Shown in pieces: positions 1-8,896 of a DNA stretch of 64,000 bases. Each line of letters opens with the position of its first letter. Positions within the stretch are counted from its first letter, which is position 1. The notes beneath the pieces were generated by a model. The model ran no database searches and was not told where the DNA came from. It saw nothing but the letters and a program-made list of their open reading frames with translations. Origin of the DNA: Marinibacterium sp050389775. Its GTDB lineage: Bacteria > Pseudomonadota > Alphaproteobacteria > Rhodobacterales > Rhodobacteraceae. The stretch covers positions 434,001 through 498,000 of the forward strand of contig NZ_CP177144.1 of the NCBI RefSeq assembly GCF_050389775.1, in the 5' to 3' direction. Both the position numbers and the translations under genes were made by a program.

Positions 1-114
1 CCCCAGCGGCAGGCGCCACAGCTCAGCCCGGGCCCGGGCCGGGGCGACAAAGGCCGCATGGGCGGACCAGCCGCCGGGGCCGGCGACCGCGGAAGAGGAG
101 GCGGGATCAGGCAT
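1..114 (-). CDS. N-terminal fragment of a gene that leaves the window, possibly a CPBP-family intramembrane metalloprotease
   Basis: An open frame starts at the ATG complementary to 112-114 and stays open to base 1 (38 residues, beginning MPDPASSSAVAG). It overlaps the last 8 bases of the upstream ABC-like gene, a coupling typical of this genome. The stretch around residues 20-38 (AAFVAPARARAELWRLPLG) resembles, from memory, the N-terminus of CPBP proteases in Rhodobacteraceae, where a FVAPAR..ELWR segment precedes the first membrane helix. The catalytic motifs lie outside the window, so the family call is weak. That this is a real coding start is better supported, by the overlap and the uninterrupted frame. 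Confidence 0.5.
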   Translation of the reverse strand, partial: MPDPASSSAVAGPGGWSAHAAFVAPARARAELWRLPLG

Positions 115-3100
115 CTTCGGCATCATAGGTGATCTCGTCCAGCGCGTCGCCCTCGGCCTCGGAAATGATGCGCTTGACGTCGACGCCCCGGCTGTCGAGG
201 AACCCGACCAGCGACGACAGGTGCCCGGCCACGGTTTCCAGCAGCGCCACGGCCACGGTCGCATCGGCCTCGATCACGTCGCGGAACTCCTCGGCCCCGA
301 TCCGCAGGAAGCGCGACGGCTCGACGGCCACGAGGTCCATCACCCGGTTGCTGCGCTCGATGATCGACAGGTCGCCGATCACCCGGCCCGGCTCGACCAC
401 CGTGATCGGCTTGTCCTCGGGCCCCGCATCGGGCCAGCGCAGCTCGGCCCGGCCCTTCATGCACAGGTAGACCGCATCGGCCACCTGGCCGGCGCGAAAG
501 ATCACCTTGCCCGGCTTGACCCGATACCAACTGGCCGAAAAGGCCAGCAGCCGCTGGTTGCGCGCGTCCAGCCGCGAGAACAGCTCGGTCGCGGCAATGG
601 CCCGCAGCTTGTGGCGGAATTCCTCGCTGCCCTCGTCCTCGTCCGCCCCGGGCATGCGCGCGCCGTCGATCCGGCCGTCGGACAGGCGCACGACCATGTC
701 GTATTCGCCGGGATTGCGGAAATGGCGTTCCATGAAGACCATCGTGGCCTTGGGCAGCAATTCGCGCAGGTTGGTCCGCGCCGCGGCCCGGGCCTCGGAA
801 TCGTGGCTTTCAAGCACCCGGTCAAAGATCAGGATGTCGGGCCGTTTCAGCGCCGCACGGCTGAAGGCCGCCCGTTCCTGCAGGGTCTTGGGCAGGTTGG
901 CCCCGCCGATCCCGGTCTGCAGGTCGAATATCAGCCGGGCGATGCGCCAGCGCAGGCCCTCGTCGCTGAGCACCTCGCCGACCACCGCCTCGACCTCGTC
1001 GCTGCGCGCCCCGGCATGTATCGACACCCGGCCATAGAGCGCGTTTTCCAGCACCGTCAGCCGGGGCAGGTAGGCATCGGGGGCGACCGGCACGAAAAGC
1101 TGGCCCGAGATGTCGCGCAGCGTGTCACGGTGGGTCTTGCGCACGCGGACGATCTTGTCCTTCAGCCGGTCGGGGAAATCCGATCCGATCTGTTCGGCCG
1201 TCAGGGTGAACGGCACGGTCATCAGCAAGAGTTCATCCTCGTCGCCCAGGGCATCGTTGCCCCCGGCCCGGCGCCGGCTGACGATGTCCAGCAGGCGCAC
1301 GTAGATCTCGGGGTCGAGCCCCACGCGCCGGAACAGCGGGTGGTCGATGCCGTCATGGCCAAAGGTCCGGTGCAGCGTGTCGATGACCGACTGGCCGATG
1401 TTCAGCGCCTCAAGGCCCAGCCCCTCGGAATTGAGCAGGTCGCGGAACAGCCGGGCCTGGGCCAGGCCTTCGGACGGCATCGGCGTGCGCGGCGCGGCAA
1501 ACAGCAGGTTGCCCCCCAGCGGCACCGCCGGGTTGAAGGCATCGGGGTCGAAGCGGAAGACGATGTCGTCCAGCCCGCGGTCGACGATGCGTTCATGCAC
1601 CGCGTCGCGCAGGCCGACGATGGCCCGGGTCAGCTCGGGATAGGCCTCGGGCGAGACCTTGAGCTGCAGCGCCCCGTGAAAGATCTCGTCGTCCTGGCCG
1701 ATGGCCTGGATCAGCTTGAACCACCAGCTGCCGATGTCGTCGCCGTCGGCATAGCCCCCGATCGACGGGTCCAGCCAGTCCGACAACAGCGGGTCGGGGC
1801 TGTTGCCCGACCGCATGGCCTCGATCCCGGCCCGGCTCTTGGCCCAGTCGGGATCATGCGCCGCGCCGGGATGCATGGCAAAGGGCATCAGCAGGTTCTG
1901 CCCCAGCGTGCCGTCGAAGAGATAGGGCTGGGAATGGGCATAGCCCACCCGCGCGGCAATCACCGCCTGGTGCAGGGTCGACAGGTCGCGCCCGCCGATC
2001 TCGACCTTGCCCCGCGACGGCAGGATCTCGCGGGTCAGCAGCCCGGCCAGGGCCGCCCGTTCCGCCGCCGTGCCGCCTTCGATGGCCACCCGGCTGCCCG
2101 AGGGGATGTCCAGGGTGATGTCCTCAAGAACGGTATTGCCGTCCTGGTCCATCACCGACACGTCGCGCAGGGCAATGTCGCCATCCAGCCGCGGGATGCG
2201 ATCGGGCACGCCGTCGATCAGCCGTTCGTCGATCATCGACCGGGGCGCAAAGCGTTCGGTCACCACGTCCCAGCGCAGCGACATGTCCTGGACCTGGTTG
2301 TAATAGGTCAGCAATTCCTTCCACGGCGCGGCGATGTCCTTGTAGGCCGCCAGCGCGGCCACCAGCGCGCCCACCGAGATCTGGCCCTGGATCGCCAGGA
2401 TGCCGCCGACCAGGTAGAAGAAGAACGGCGTCAGCTGGGTGATCAGGTTGTTGATGAACTTCATGAAGAACTTTTTCTGGTAGATCTTGAAGCGGATCTC
2501 GAAGATCCGCCCCAACCGGTCCGTCAGAAGTGCCGAGCGCTGGCGCCAGCCGCCATTGGCCCGCAGGTCCGAAATGCCCGCCGCCGTCTCGCCGATCTCG
2601 GACGACAGGTGCCGCACCTCGACGATGCGGTCCTTGTTCAGCAGGTTGATCTGGCGTTGCAGCATGGGGATCAGCCAGGCCTGCAACGGGATCAGGGCAA
2701 TGCCGGCCAGCCCGAACCAGATGCTCTGCATGAACAGGAAGGTCACGATGGTCAGCATCTGCCCGGCCTGGAACACCGGCTGGGCCACCGCGTCGCCCAT
2801 CAGCCCGCCCATCGGCTCGGCCTCGGCGGTGATCATCGACACCAGCTCGCCCTGCGACGTGGTGCGGAAATAGGGCGCCGGAAAGCGCATCATCCGGTTC
2901 ATCAGCTGGTAGCGCAGCCGGCGCAGCATGCGCTCCGACACCGTGCCCTTGTAGGTGTTGATGCGCATCTTGAAGAGCCCCGACGACAGCACCGCCGCCA
3001 GGAACAGCACGCAGAGAACCACAAGATATTCCACCTGGGTCATCTGCACCCCCCAGATGGTGACCGTCGAATTCACCGCGCCGATGGCATCGTTGATGAT

Positions 3101-3220
3101 GCGCTTGGGCAGTTCCAGCGAGGCATAGAGAAAGGGGAACGACAGGACCGTCAGGCCAAGCAGGATCATCTGGTCGCGTTTGGAATGGCGCCAGATGAAG
3201 GCGAAAAGAGAGCGATCCAT
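107..3220 (-). CDS. ABC-exporter-like membrane protein with degenerate ATPase domain and C-terminal cyclic-nucleotide-binding domain
   Basis: 1037 residues from MDRSLFAFIW; this ATG is preferred because CGGGA lies just upstream, while an in-frame ATG at 3235 has no ribosome site. Residues 1-320 are an ABC type-1 transmembrane domain with several hydrophobic helices. Residues 345-450 start like an ATPase domain (LRDVSV..LEDITLDIPSG, then YLFDGTLGQNLL), but the Walker A position reads EGGTAAERA (381-389) with no GKS/T. About 250 residues without recognisable motifs (450-700) follow. The C-terminal half shows no LSGGQ (NLPKTLQERAAFSRA, 775-789), and the Walker B core ILIFD is followed by RVLE instead of EP. 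Residues 878-1005 form a Crp-like cNMP-binding domain (VKPGKVIF..G...YLCMKGRAEL; IGDLSIIERSNR). ATP hydrolysis looks lost; a sensor or regulated scaffold role is inference. Confidence 0.85.
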   Translation of the reverse strand: MDRSLFAFIWRHSKRDQMILLGLTVLSFPFLYASLELPKRIINDAIGAVNSTVTIWGVQMTQVEYLVVLCVLFLAAVLSSGLFKMRINTYKGTVSERMLRRLRYQLMNRMMRFPAPYFRTTSQGELVSMITAEAEPMGGLMGDAVAQPVFQAGQMLTIVTFLFMQSIWFGLAGIALIPLQAWLIPMLQRQINLLNKDRIVEVRHLSSEIGETAAGISDLRANGGWRQRSALLTDRLGRIFEIRFKIYQKKFFMKFINNLITQLTPFFFYLVGGILAIQGQISVGALVAALAAYKDIAAPWKELLTYYNQVQDMSLRWDVVTERFAPRSMIDERLIDGVPDRIPRLDGDIALRDVSVMDQDGNTVLEDITLDIPSGSRVAIEGGTAAERAALAGLLTREILPSRGKVEIGGRDLSTLHQAVIAARVGYAHSQPYLFDGTLGQNLLMPFAMHPGAAHDPDWAKSRAGIEAMRSGNSPDPLLSDWLDPSIGGYADGDDIGSWWFKLIQAIGQDDEIFHGALQLKVSPEAYPELTRAIVGLRDAVHERIVDRGLDDIVFRFDPDAFNPAVPLGGNLLFAAPRTPMPSEGLAQARLFRDLLNSEGLGLEALNIGQSVIDTLHRTFGHDGIDHPLFRRVGLDPEIYVRLLDIVSRRRAGGNDALGDEDELLLMTVPFTLTAEQIGSDFPDRLKDKIVRVRKTHRDTLRDISGQLFVPVAPDAYLPRLTVLENALYGRVSIHAGARSDEVEAVVGEVLSDEGLRWRIARLIFDLQTGIGGANLPKTLQERAAFSRAALKRPDILIFDRVLESHDSEARAAARTNLRELLPKATMVFMERHFRNPGEYDMVVRLSDGRIDGARMPGADEDEGSEEFRHKLRAIAATELFSRLDARNQRLLAFSASWYRVKPGKVIFRAGQVADAVYLCMKGRAELRWPDAGPEDKPITVVEPGRVIGDLSIIERSNRVMDLVAVEPSRFLRIGAEEFRDVIEADATVAVALLETVAGHLSSLVGFLDSRGVDVKRIISEAEGDALDEITYDAEDA

Positions 3221-3474
3221 GGCATGTCCCGGCATTGACGTCGGACGCCGGGCGCCCTTGGGGGGATGCTGGAATCTAGGGCCCGCATGGCCCGAAAACA
3301 AGTTGCCGCAACTGGATCGCAAGCGACATTTGCGCCCATCCGCCGTCCGGGCCGCCCCCGCCGCCCGGAACCCGCCGGTGCCCGGGCCCCGGGCACCCCG
3401 CGCCGGCCCGCAACCCTTGTCTGCGGCCGGGCGCGGGTCTATTGCCTTTGGAACGCCAGTCAGGGGAGGTTGCC

Positions 3475-5238
3475 GTGCTCAAACGCCAATTCGACAAATC
3501 CAAGCTGCCCAGCCGTCATGTCACCGAAGGCCCGGAACGCGCGCCGCACCGGTCCTACATGTACGCCATGGGCCTGTCCGACGCCGAGATCCACCAGCCG
3601 CTGGTCGGCGTGGCCACCTGCTGGAACGAGGCCGCGCCCTGCAACATCTCGCTGAACCGCCAGGCCCAGGCCGTCAAGCTGGGGGTCAAGGCCGCCGATG
3701 GCACGCCCCGCGAATTCACCACGATCACCGTGACCGACGGCATCGCCATGGGCCACGAGGGCATGCGCTCGTCGCTGGCCTCGCGCGAGGCCATCGCGGA
3801 TACGGTCGAGCTGACCATGCGCGGCCATTGTTATGACGCCATCGTGGGCCTTGCCGGCTGCGACAAGTCGCTGCCCGGCATGATGATGGCCATGGTCCGG
3901 CTGAACGTGCCGTCGGTCTTTATCTACGGCGGGTCGATCCTGCCGGGCAAGGCGCCGCAGCTGGACGAGATCCCCGAAGATTTCCGCACCCGGGACCTGA
4001 CCGTGCAGGACATGTTCGAAGCCGTTGGCCGGCACCAGAACGACCAGATGTCGGATGCCGCGCTGGACATGCTGGAACGGGTGGCCTGCCCTTCGGCCGG
4101 CGCCTGCGGCGGCCAGTTCACGGCCAACACCATGGCCTGCGTCTCCGAGGCGATTGGCCTCGCGCTGATGAATTCCTCGGGCATGCCCGCGCCCTACGAA
4201 TCGCGCGATCAATATGCCGAGGCCTCCGGCCAGGCCGTGATGAACCTGATCGAAAAGAACATCCGCGCGCGGGATGTCGTGACCCGCAAGTCGCTGGAAA
4301 ACGCTGCCCGCGTCGTGGCCTGCACCGGCGGGTCGACCAATGCCGGGCTGCACCTGCCGGCCATCGCCCACGAGGCCGGGATCGAATTCTACCTCGAAGA
4401 CGTCTGCGAGATCTTCCGCGACACGCCCTATTTCGTCGATCTGAAACCGGGCGGCCAGTTCGTGGCCAAGGACCTGCACGACGCCGGGGGCATCCCCGTC
4501 GTGATGAAAGAGCTGCGCAAGGCCGGGCTGATCCACGAGGATTGCATGACGGCCACCGGCGAGACCATCGGCGCCGAGCTCGACAAGATCACCCGCGAGG
4601 CCGATGGCCGGGTCATCCATCCCGTGGCCACGCCCCTGACCAAGACCGGCGGTGTTGTCGGGCTGAAGGGCAACCTGGCCCCCGAAGGCGCCATCGTGAA
4701 GGTCGCGGGCATCCCGGCCGAAGGCCAGCGGTTCACCGGCCCGGCCCGGGTCTTTGAATGCGAGGAAGACGCCTTTGCCGCCGTCAAGGCGCGCAGCTAT
4801 GCCGAAGGCGAGGTGATTGTCATCCGCAACGAAGGCCCCGCCGGCGGCCCCGGCATGCGCGAGATGCTGGCCACGACGGCAGCGCTGTCGGGCCAGGGCA
4901 TGGGCAAGAAGGTCGCGCTGATCACCGATGGCCGTTTCTCGGGGGCGACGCGGGGCTTCTGCGTGGGCCATGTCGGGCCCGAAGCGGCCCAGGGCGGGCC
5001 CATCGCCCTGCTGCGCGACGGCGACATGATCACCATCGACGCCGTGGCCGGCACATTGTCGGTCGACCTCGACGCCGAGGAACTGGCCCGGCGCAAGGCC
5101 GACTGGCCCGGCCCTAAGGCGACGAACTACGCCTCGGGCGCAATCTGGAAATATGCCCAGCTTGTCGGCGCGACCTACAAGGGCGCGGTGACTCACCCGG
5201 GCGCACAAGCCGAGACGCATGAATACATGGACCTGTAA
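3475..5238 (+). CDS. ilvD: Dihydroxy-acid dehydratase
   Basis: Converts 2,3-dihydroxy-isovalerate and 2,3-dihydroxy-3-methylvalerate to the 2-oxo acids in valine, isoleucine and leucine synthesis, in the cytoplasm. The protein has 587 residues from a GTG start, chosen because AGGGGAGG lies five bases upstream; an upstream in-frame ATG at 3442 has no such site. Iron-sulfur ligand cysteines expected for the family are seen at C56 (APCNISL), C129 (GLAGCDKS) and C211 (SAGACGGQF). Length and motif order are normal for IlvD/Edd proteins, and the sequence fits IlvD rather than 6-phosphogluconate dehydratase. The next gene starts inside its last 20 bases. Confidence 0.96.
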   Translation: MLKRQFDKSKLPSRHVTEGPERAPHRSYMYAMGLSDAEIHQPLVGVATCWNEAAPCNISLNRQAQAVKLGVKAADGTPREFTTITVTDGIAMGHEGMRSSLASREAIADTVELTMRGHCYDAIVGLAGCDKSLPGMMMAMVRLNVPSVFIYGGSILPGKAPQLDEIPEDFRTRDLTVQDMFEAVGRHQNDQMSDAALDMLERVACPSAGACGGQFTANTMACVSEAIGLALMNSSGMPAPYESRDQYAEASGQAVMNLIEKNIRARDVVTRKSLENAARVVACTGGSTNAGLHLPAIAHEAGIEFYLEDVCEIFRDTPYFVDLKPGGQFVAKDLHDAGGIPVVMKELRKAGLIHEDCMTATGETIGAELDKITREADGRVIHPVATPLTKTGGVVGLKGNLAPEGAIVKVAGIPAEGQRFTGPARVFECEEDAFAAVKARSYAEGEVIVIRNEGPAGGPGMREMLATTAALSGQGMGKKVALITDGRFSGATRGFCVGHVGPEAAQGGPIALLRDGDMITIDAVAGTLSVDLDAEELARRKADWPGPKATNYASGAIWKYAQLVGATYKGAVTHPGAQAETHEYMDL

Positions 5239-5884
5239 GAGGCTGTTGTCCGGGCTGGCGGGGCTGTCCCTGCTGGCCCTGGCCGCCTGCACCGAAGCCG
5301 ACCTGGCCAGCCTGACCGCTGCGCCCGGCCCGGCGCGCACAACCGCCGGCACCGCCGAGGAAATCGACGCCGGCATCCTGCTGGGGGGCGGCCGGGTGGC
5401 GCTGATGCCGCCGGCCGGGTTCTGCATCGACCCCGATTCGGTGACCAGCAGCGGACGCGAGGGCTTTGCCATGCTCGCCCGTTGCCACAACCTGTCGCCC
5501 CAGACCGCCCTGACCCACCTGGCCGGCCAGGCTCCGGCGGTGATGACGGTGATCACCAAGCCCTGGACCGAAGGCGACACGCCGATCACGGCGACGACCA
5601 TCGCCGCGGCCTACCCCGCCGGCGCGGTCATCGAAACCCGCAACGGCCCGGCCATCCCGATGGTCAAGGCCCGGGGCGAGGCCGCCCTGTCCGGCCTGGA
5701 CGAAACCCATTGGCGCGGAGCCTTCGTGATCAACGACCAGCTTGTGGTGCTGGGCCTCTTCGCGCCCGAAGACAGCCGCGCCCTGGGCTCCGCCGGCGCC
5801 CGGCTGCTGGGCCAGCTGGCCAGCCGCACGCAATCCGCCAGCCGTTCGATCGCCGCGCCGCTGGCCGCAAGCGCCCGGGACTAG
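5219..5884 (+). CDS. Putative lipoprotein of unknown function
   Basis: 221 residues. The N-terminus is a lipoprotein signal: basic start, hydrophobic stretch, lipobox LAAC with the acylated cysteine at C24. The mature part has no motif I recognise; it alternates short hydrophobic and alanine/glycine-rich segments and looks like a small globular periplasmic domain. The start overlaps the end of ilvD by 20 bases, so it is probably co-translated, but nothing in the sequence links it to amino-acid synthesis. Function unknown. Confidence 0.85.
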   Translation: MNTWTCKRLLSGLAGLSLLALAACTEADLASLTAAPGPARTTAGTAEEIDAGILLGGGRVALMPPAGFCIDPDSVTSSGREGFAMLARCHNLSPQTALTHLAGQAPAVMTVITKPWTEGDTPITATTIAAAYPAGAVIETRNGPAIPMVKARGEAALSGLDETHWRGAFVINDQLVVLGLFAPEDSRALGSAGARLLGQLASRTQSASRSIAAPLAASARD

Positions 5885-5904
5885 CCGAAAAAACTTTAAC
5901 CTTA

Positions 5905-5916
5905 GGCAAATTTGCC
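5905..5916. promoter_or_regulatory. Perfect 12-bp palindrome ahead of the DUF6478 gene
   Basis: GGCAAATTTGCC is a gapless palindrome in an AT-richer stretch between the lipoprotein stop and the DUF6478 start, 84 bases before that start. It has no loop, so it is a poor terminator and more like a dimeric-protein binding site. No factor is assigned. Confidence 0.3.
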
Positions 5917-5999
5917 GGATTTTCGCCGGGTCAGCGTTTCGCTATGTAGAACGGACCGGGGTGCAGGGATCCGCCACGGCCACAGGAATCATGTAGGGC

Positions 6000-6761
6000 A
6001 TGAGCAGCTATCTCGATCGCGTGAACTTCCGCCGGGCCGTCCGCCGCTGGCGCCGACTGGCCCGGGCCGCAACGGATGTCGACCTTCCCGAACTGCGTCA
6101 CCAGCGGGGCGAAGCCCGCCAGCTGCGCATGCATCTCGACCGGCTGATCCACGTGGCCGACGGCCGGCTGACCATGCCCGGCATCGGCACCAATGCCTTC
6201 CCCCGTCCCCATGGCACCGACTGGGCCTGGCGCCCCGAGGCCTGGCGCGGCCCGCTGGGCCGGCCCGGCATGGCCGCCGTCGAGACCAAGACCATGTTCG
6301 GCGCCCAGCTGACCCTGTTCCACGATTGCGCCCGGTCCGAGCTGACCCTGCGCCAGCTGCGCAACCACCGGCCCGAAGACCTGGCGCCCTTTGGCCTGCG
6401 CATGGATGTGCTGGGCTTTGACGGGTCGTTCCTGTCGCTGGTCGTCGACCTGCCCGACGAGGCGGTCCAGGGCCTGACGCGCAACAATCTGGTGCGGCTG
6501 AACACGGTCATCGAGATGGAGCGCCCGATCGAGATCTTCGCCCGGCTGAATGTCCAGCACGGGCCGAACACCGAACAGATCGTGCGCGAATTGCCCCTGC
6601 ACGAGGACGAGGTCATGGTCGAATTCGACCTGGCCTATTCCAAGCTGAACGAAAAGCGGGTGGAACGGGCCTGGGTCGACCTGATCTTCGAAGGCCCCGA
6701 GATGAACCAGGTCGTGCTGCGCGACCTGACCTTTGCCCGGCTGCCGCGTGCCTCGCTGTAG
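6000..6761 (+). CDS. DUF6478 family protein
   Basis: 253 residues, arginine-rich at the N-terminus (RRAVRRWRRLAR), with no signal peptide or membrane helix. The middle (FPRPHGTDWAWRPEAWRGPL, then TLFHDCARSELTLRQ) and the end (FDLAYSKLNEKRVERAWVDL, FEGPEMNQVVLRDLTFAR) match the pattern I know for DUF6478, a family largely limited to Rhodobacterales. Its role is not known. The second half is beta-rich and could be a lectin-like or immunoglobulin-like fold, but that is a guess. The next small gene follows on the same strand 102 bases on. Confidence 0.85.
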   Translation: MSSYLDRVNFRRAVRRWRRLARAATDVDLPELRHQRGEARQLRMHLDRLIHVADGRLTMPGIGTNAFPRPHGTDWAWRPEAWRGPLGRPGMAAVETKTMFGAQLTLFHDCARSELTLRQLRNHRPEDLAPFGLRMDVLGFDGSFLSLVVDLPDEAVQGLTRNNLVRLNTVIEMERPIEIFARLNVQHGPNTEQIVRELPLHEDEVMVEFDLAYSKLNEKRVERAWVDLIFEGPEMNQVVLRDLTFARLPRASL

Positions 6762-6863
6762 GATCGGCGGGCAGCGACGGGGCAAGGGCGGCCAGGCGCG
6801 GGCAAGGGCCGGGATGACGGGCCGGGCAGAGGGCCGCGAACGGGGTCAAGGACGGGAAGAGCG

Positions 6864-7229
6864 ATGGAACTGAGCGAAATCAACCTGCGCAACGGCACCT
6901 GGGAAGGCCGGCTGACCGGAGCGCCGCAGAACGGCGCCGAGCCCGAGCTGCGCGTGACCTGGCAGGATCGCCCGGTCGACGGGATGCAGCTGACGGCCGA
7001 CGAAGAGCCAGGCCAGTGGATCGTGCGCGTGCCGATCCCCACCGAGGCCATCGCCGACGGGGTTCAGACCTTTGTGATCACGGATGGCGCCGGCACGCGG
7101 ATGGCCGTCTTCTCGCTGATCGCCGGGGCTCCGGCGGCCGATGACATCCGCGTCGAGATCGAATTGCTGCGCGCCGAGCTCGACCTGCTGAAGGGCGCCT
7201 TCCGCCGGCATTGCGCCGAGACCGGCTGA
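6864..7229 (+). CDS. Conserved hypothetical protein, 121 residues
   Basis: A small acidic cytoplasmic protein beginning MELSEINLRNGTWEG, with GGGAAGAG just upstream of the ATG. The first 90 residues look like a short beta domain (WIVRVPIPTEAIADGVQTFVI). The last 30 (ADDIRVEIELLRAELDLLKGAF) form an amphipathic, probably coiled helix. It follows the DUF6478 gene on the same strand and may share its transcript. I recognise no named domain. Confidence 0.8.
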   Translation: MELSEINLRNGTWEGRLTGAPQNGAEPELRVTWQDRPVDGMQLTADEEPGQWIVRVPIPTEAIADGVQTFVITDGAGTRMAVFSLIAGAPAADDIRVEIELLRAELDLLKGAFRRHCAETG

Positions 7230-7365
7230 GCCTCGGGTCCGGGCCGGGGCCGGCTTTGGCCCTTGGGGGTCGCCTGAGCCCCGAGACTGGGCCGGGGTCG
7301 GCTTTGTCTCCGGCGGCCGCTTGAGTCCCGAGACCGGGCCGGGGCCCGGGTGCCGCCTCAGCCAA
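7228..7365. repeat. Imperfect 47-48-bp tandem repeat, 2.7 copies, just after a stop codon
   Basis: Units start at 7228, 7276 and 7323, each opening GAGYCYCGRG and sharing GGGCCGGGG. The array begins at the stop codon of the 121-residue protein. The rest of the 7230-7558 gap holds C-rich sequence and the ctpA terminator; I see no gene in it. Confidence 0.6.
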
Positions 7366-7498
7366 GGGGCAAACGGGTCCGTTTCGCCAACCCCAGGCCC
7401 ACCCCCACCCGCACCCACCCCCTCACCTGCACCGAACGGTGCCGCGGGCTACTGACACCACGCAACATGACCGCCCGACACGGCCACCAAAATGCAAC

Positions 7499-7526
7499 GG
7501 GCCGCGCCGTTGAAACGGCGCGGCCC
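7499..7526 (-). terminator. Hairpin terminator candidate for the gpmI-envC-ctpA unit
   Basis: A perfect 13-base inverted repeat (GGGCCGCGCCGTT / AACGGCGCGGCCC) around a two-base centre, 33 bases beyond the ctpA stop. Read on the minus strand it is followed by GTTGCATTTTGG, a weak U-tract. Confidence 0.65.
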
Positions 7527-7558
7527 GGCAATCGGCCTTTCGGATCAGGCCCCTGGAC

Positions 7559-8893
7559 TTATTCCTGCGGACCCAGCGCCGACAGGCCCTTGAGGATGTC
7601 GATCGCATAGGCCAGCTGGTAATCCTCCTGGCGCCGTGCGGCCGAGGCCTCGGCCTTCTCGCGGTCTTCCTCGATCTGGCGGATCTCGTCCTCGGTCAGG
7701 CTGTCATTCGACAGCCGCCCGCGCAGATCGGCCTCGGACCGGGTGCGGCCGTTGCCCTCGTCCTCGTCCTCGGCGGCCGGGTTCGGGCGCGGCTGTTCGA
7801 CCACGATGTCCGGCGACACGCCAAGCGCCTGGATCGACCGGCCCGACGGCGTGTAATACCGCGCCGTGGTCAGCCGCATCGCCCCGTCCGAGCGCAGCGG
7901 CATGACGGTCTGGACCGAGCCCTTGCCGAAGCTCTTGGTGCCCACCACGATGGCCCGACGGTGATCCTGCAGCGCGCCGGCCACGATTTCCGAGGCCGAG
8001 GCCGAGCCGCCGTTGATCAGCACGACGATCGGCTTGCCGTCGATCAGGTCGCCCGGCGTGGCATTGAACCGCTCGCCGTCTTCCGGGTTGCGGCCGCGCG
8101 TCGACACGATCTCGCCCTTGTCGAGGAAGGCATCCGACACCTTGATCGCCTGGTTCAGCAGCCCGCCCGGGTTGTTGCGCAGGTCCAGCACGACGCCGTT
8201 GACCTTGTCCATGCCCCCGGCGGCCTCGATCTGTTCCTTCAGCCCCTCTTCGAGGTTGGGATAGGTCTGGTCGTTGAAGGTCGTCACCCGCAGCACGACG
8301 CTTTCGCCCTCGGTCCGCGTGCGCACGGCCGTCAGCTTGATCGTATCGCGGATGATCGACACGTCGAAGGGCTCGTCGACACCCTCGCGCACCACGGTGA
8401 TGATGATCTCGGACCCGACCGGCCCGCGCATCATGTCGACGGCCGAATCCAGCGTCAGGCCCAGCACGCTTTCCCCATCGACATGGGTGATGAAGTCGCC
8501 GGCCTCGATCCCGGCCTCGTCGGCCGGCGTGCCATCCATCGGCGACACGACCTTGACGAAGCCCTCTTCCTGGGTGACCTCGATGCCCAGCCCGCCGAAC
8601 TCGCCCCGCGTCTGCACGCGCATGGCGGCGGCGTCATCGGGCGACAGGTAACTGGAATGCGGGTCGAGCGAGGTCAGCATGCCGTCGATGGCCGCCTCGA
8701 TCAGCTCGCCCGGCTCGACCTCTTCGACATATTGCGCGCGGATGCGTTCGAAGATGTCCCCGAACAGGTCGAGCTGCTCGTAGACACTGGAATTCCGCTC
8801 GCTTTCCTGGGCCAGCAGCGGACCGGCGATCTGGGTGGTGGCGACGATCCCGGCGAGCGTGCCGCCAAGAGCCACCATCAGTACTTTTTTCAT
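7559..8893 (-). CDS. ctpA: Carboxyl-terminal processing protease, S41 family
   Basis: 444 residues. An N-terminal signal or anchor segment (MKKVLMVALGGTLAGIVATT) sends it to the periplasm. It is followed by a helical lead, a PDZ domain at about residues 85-170 and the S41 catalytic core. The serine/lysine pair is visible in GGSASASEIV (serine near residue 296) and GTKSFGKGSVQ (lysine near residue 321). The tail beyond residue 390 is acidic and glutamate/arginine-rich. It is last in a tight minus-strand run with the EnvC-like gene (3-base gap) and gpmI, an order common in alphaproteobacteria. The family trims or degrades periplasmic proteins, often peptidoglycan enzymes. Confidence 0.93.
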   Translation of the reverse strand: MKKVLMVALGGTLAGIVATTQIAGPLLAQESERNSSVYEQLDLFGDIFERIRAQYVEEVEPGELIEAAIDGMLTSLDPHSSYLSPDDAAAMRVQTRGEFGGLGIEVTQEEGFVKVVSPMDGTPADEAGIEAGDFITHVDGESVLGLTLDSAVDMMRGPVGSEIIITVVREGVDEPFDVSIIRDTIKLTAVRTRTEGESVVLRVTTFNDQTYPNLEEGLKEQIEAAGGMDKVNGVVLDLRNNPGGLLNQAIKVSDAFLDKGEIVSTRGRNPEDGERFNATPGDLIDGKPIVVLINGGSASASEIVAGALQDHRRAIVVGTKSFGKGSVQTVMPLRSDGAMRLTTARYYTPSGRSIQALGVSPDIVVEQPRPNPAAEDEDEGNGRTRSEADLRGRLSNDSLTEDEIRQIEEDREKAEASAARRQEDYQLAYAIDILKGLSALGPQE

Positions 8894-8896
8894 GTT

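Noticed and set aside
221..3238. A 1005-codon open frame on the plus strand, antisense to the ABC-like gene
   Set aside because: A GC-rich mirror frame: the translation is rich in Arg, Gly, Pro, His and Gln with no domain, while the minus strand encodes a clear protein over the same bases.
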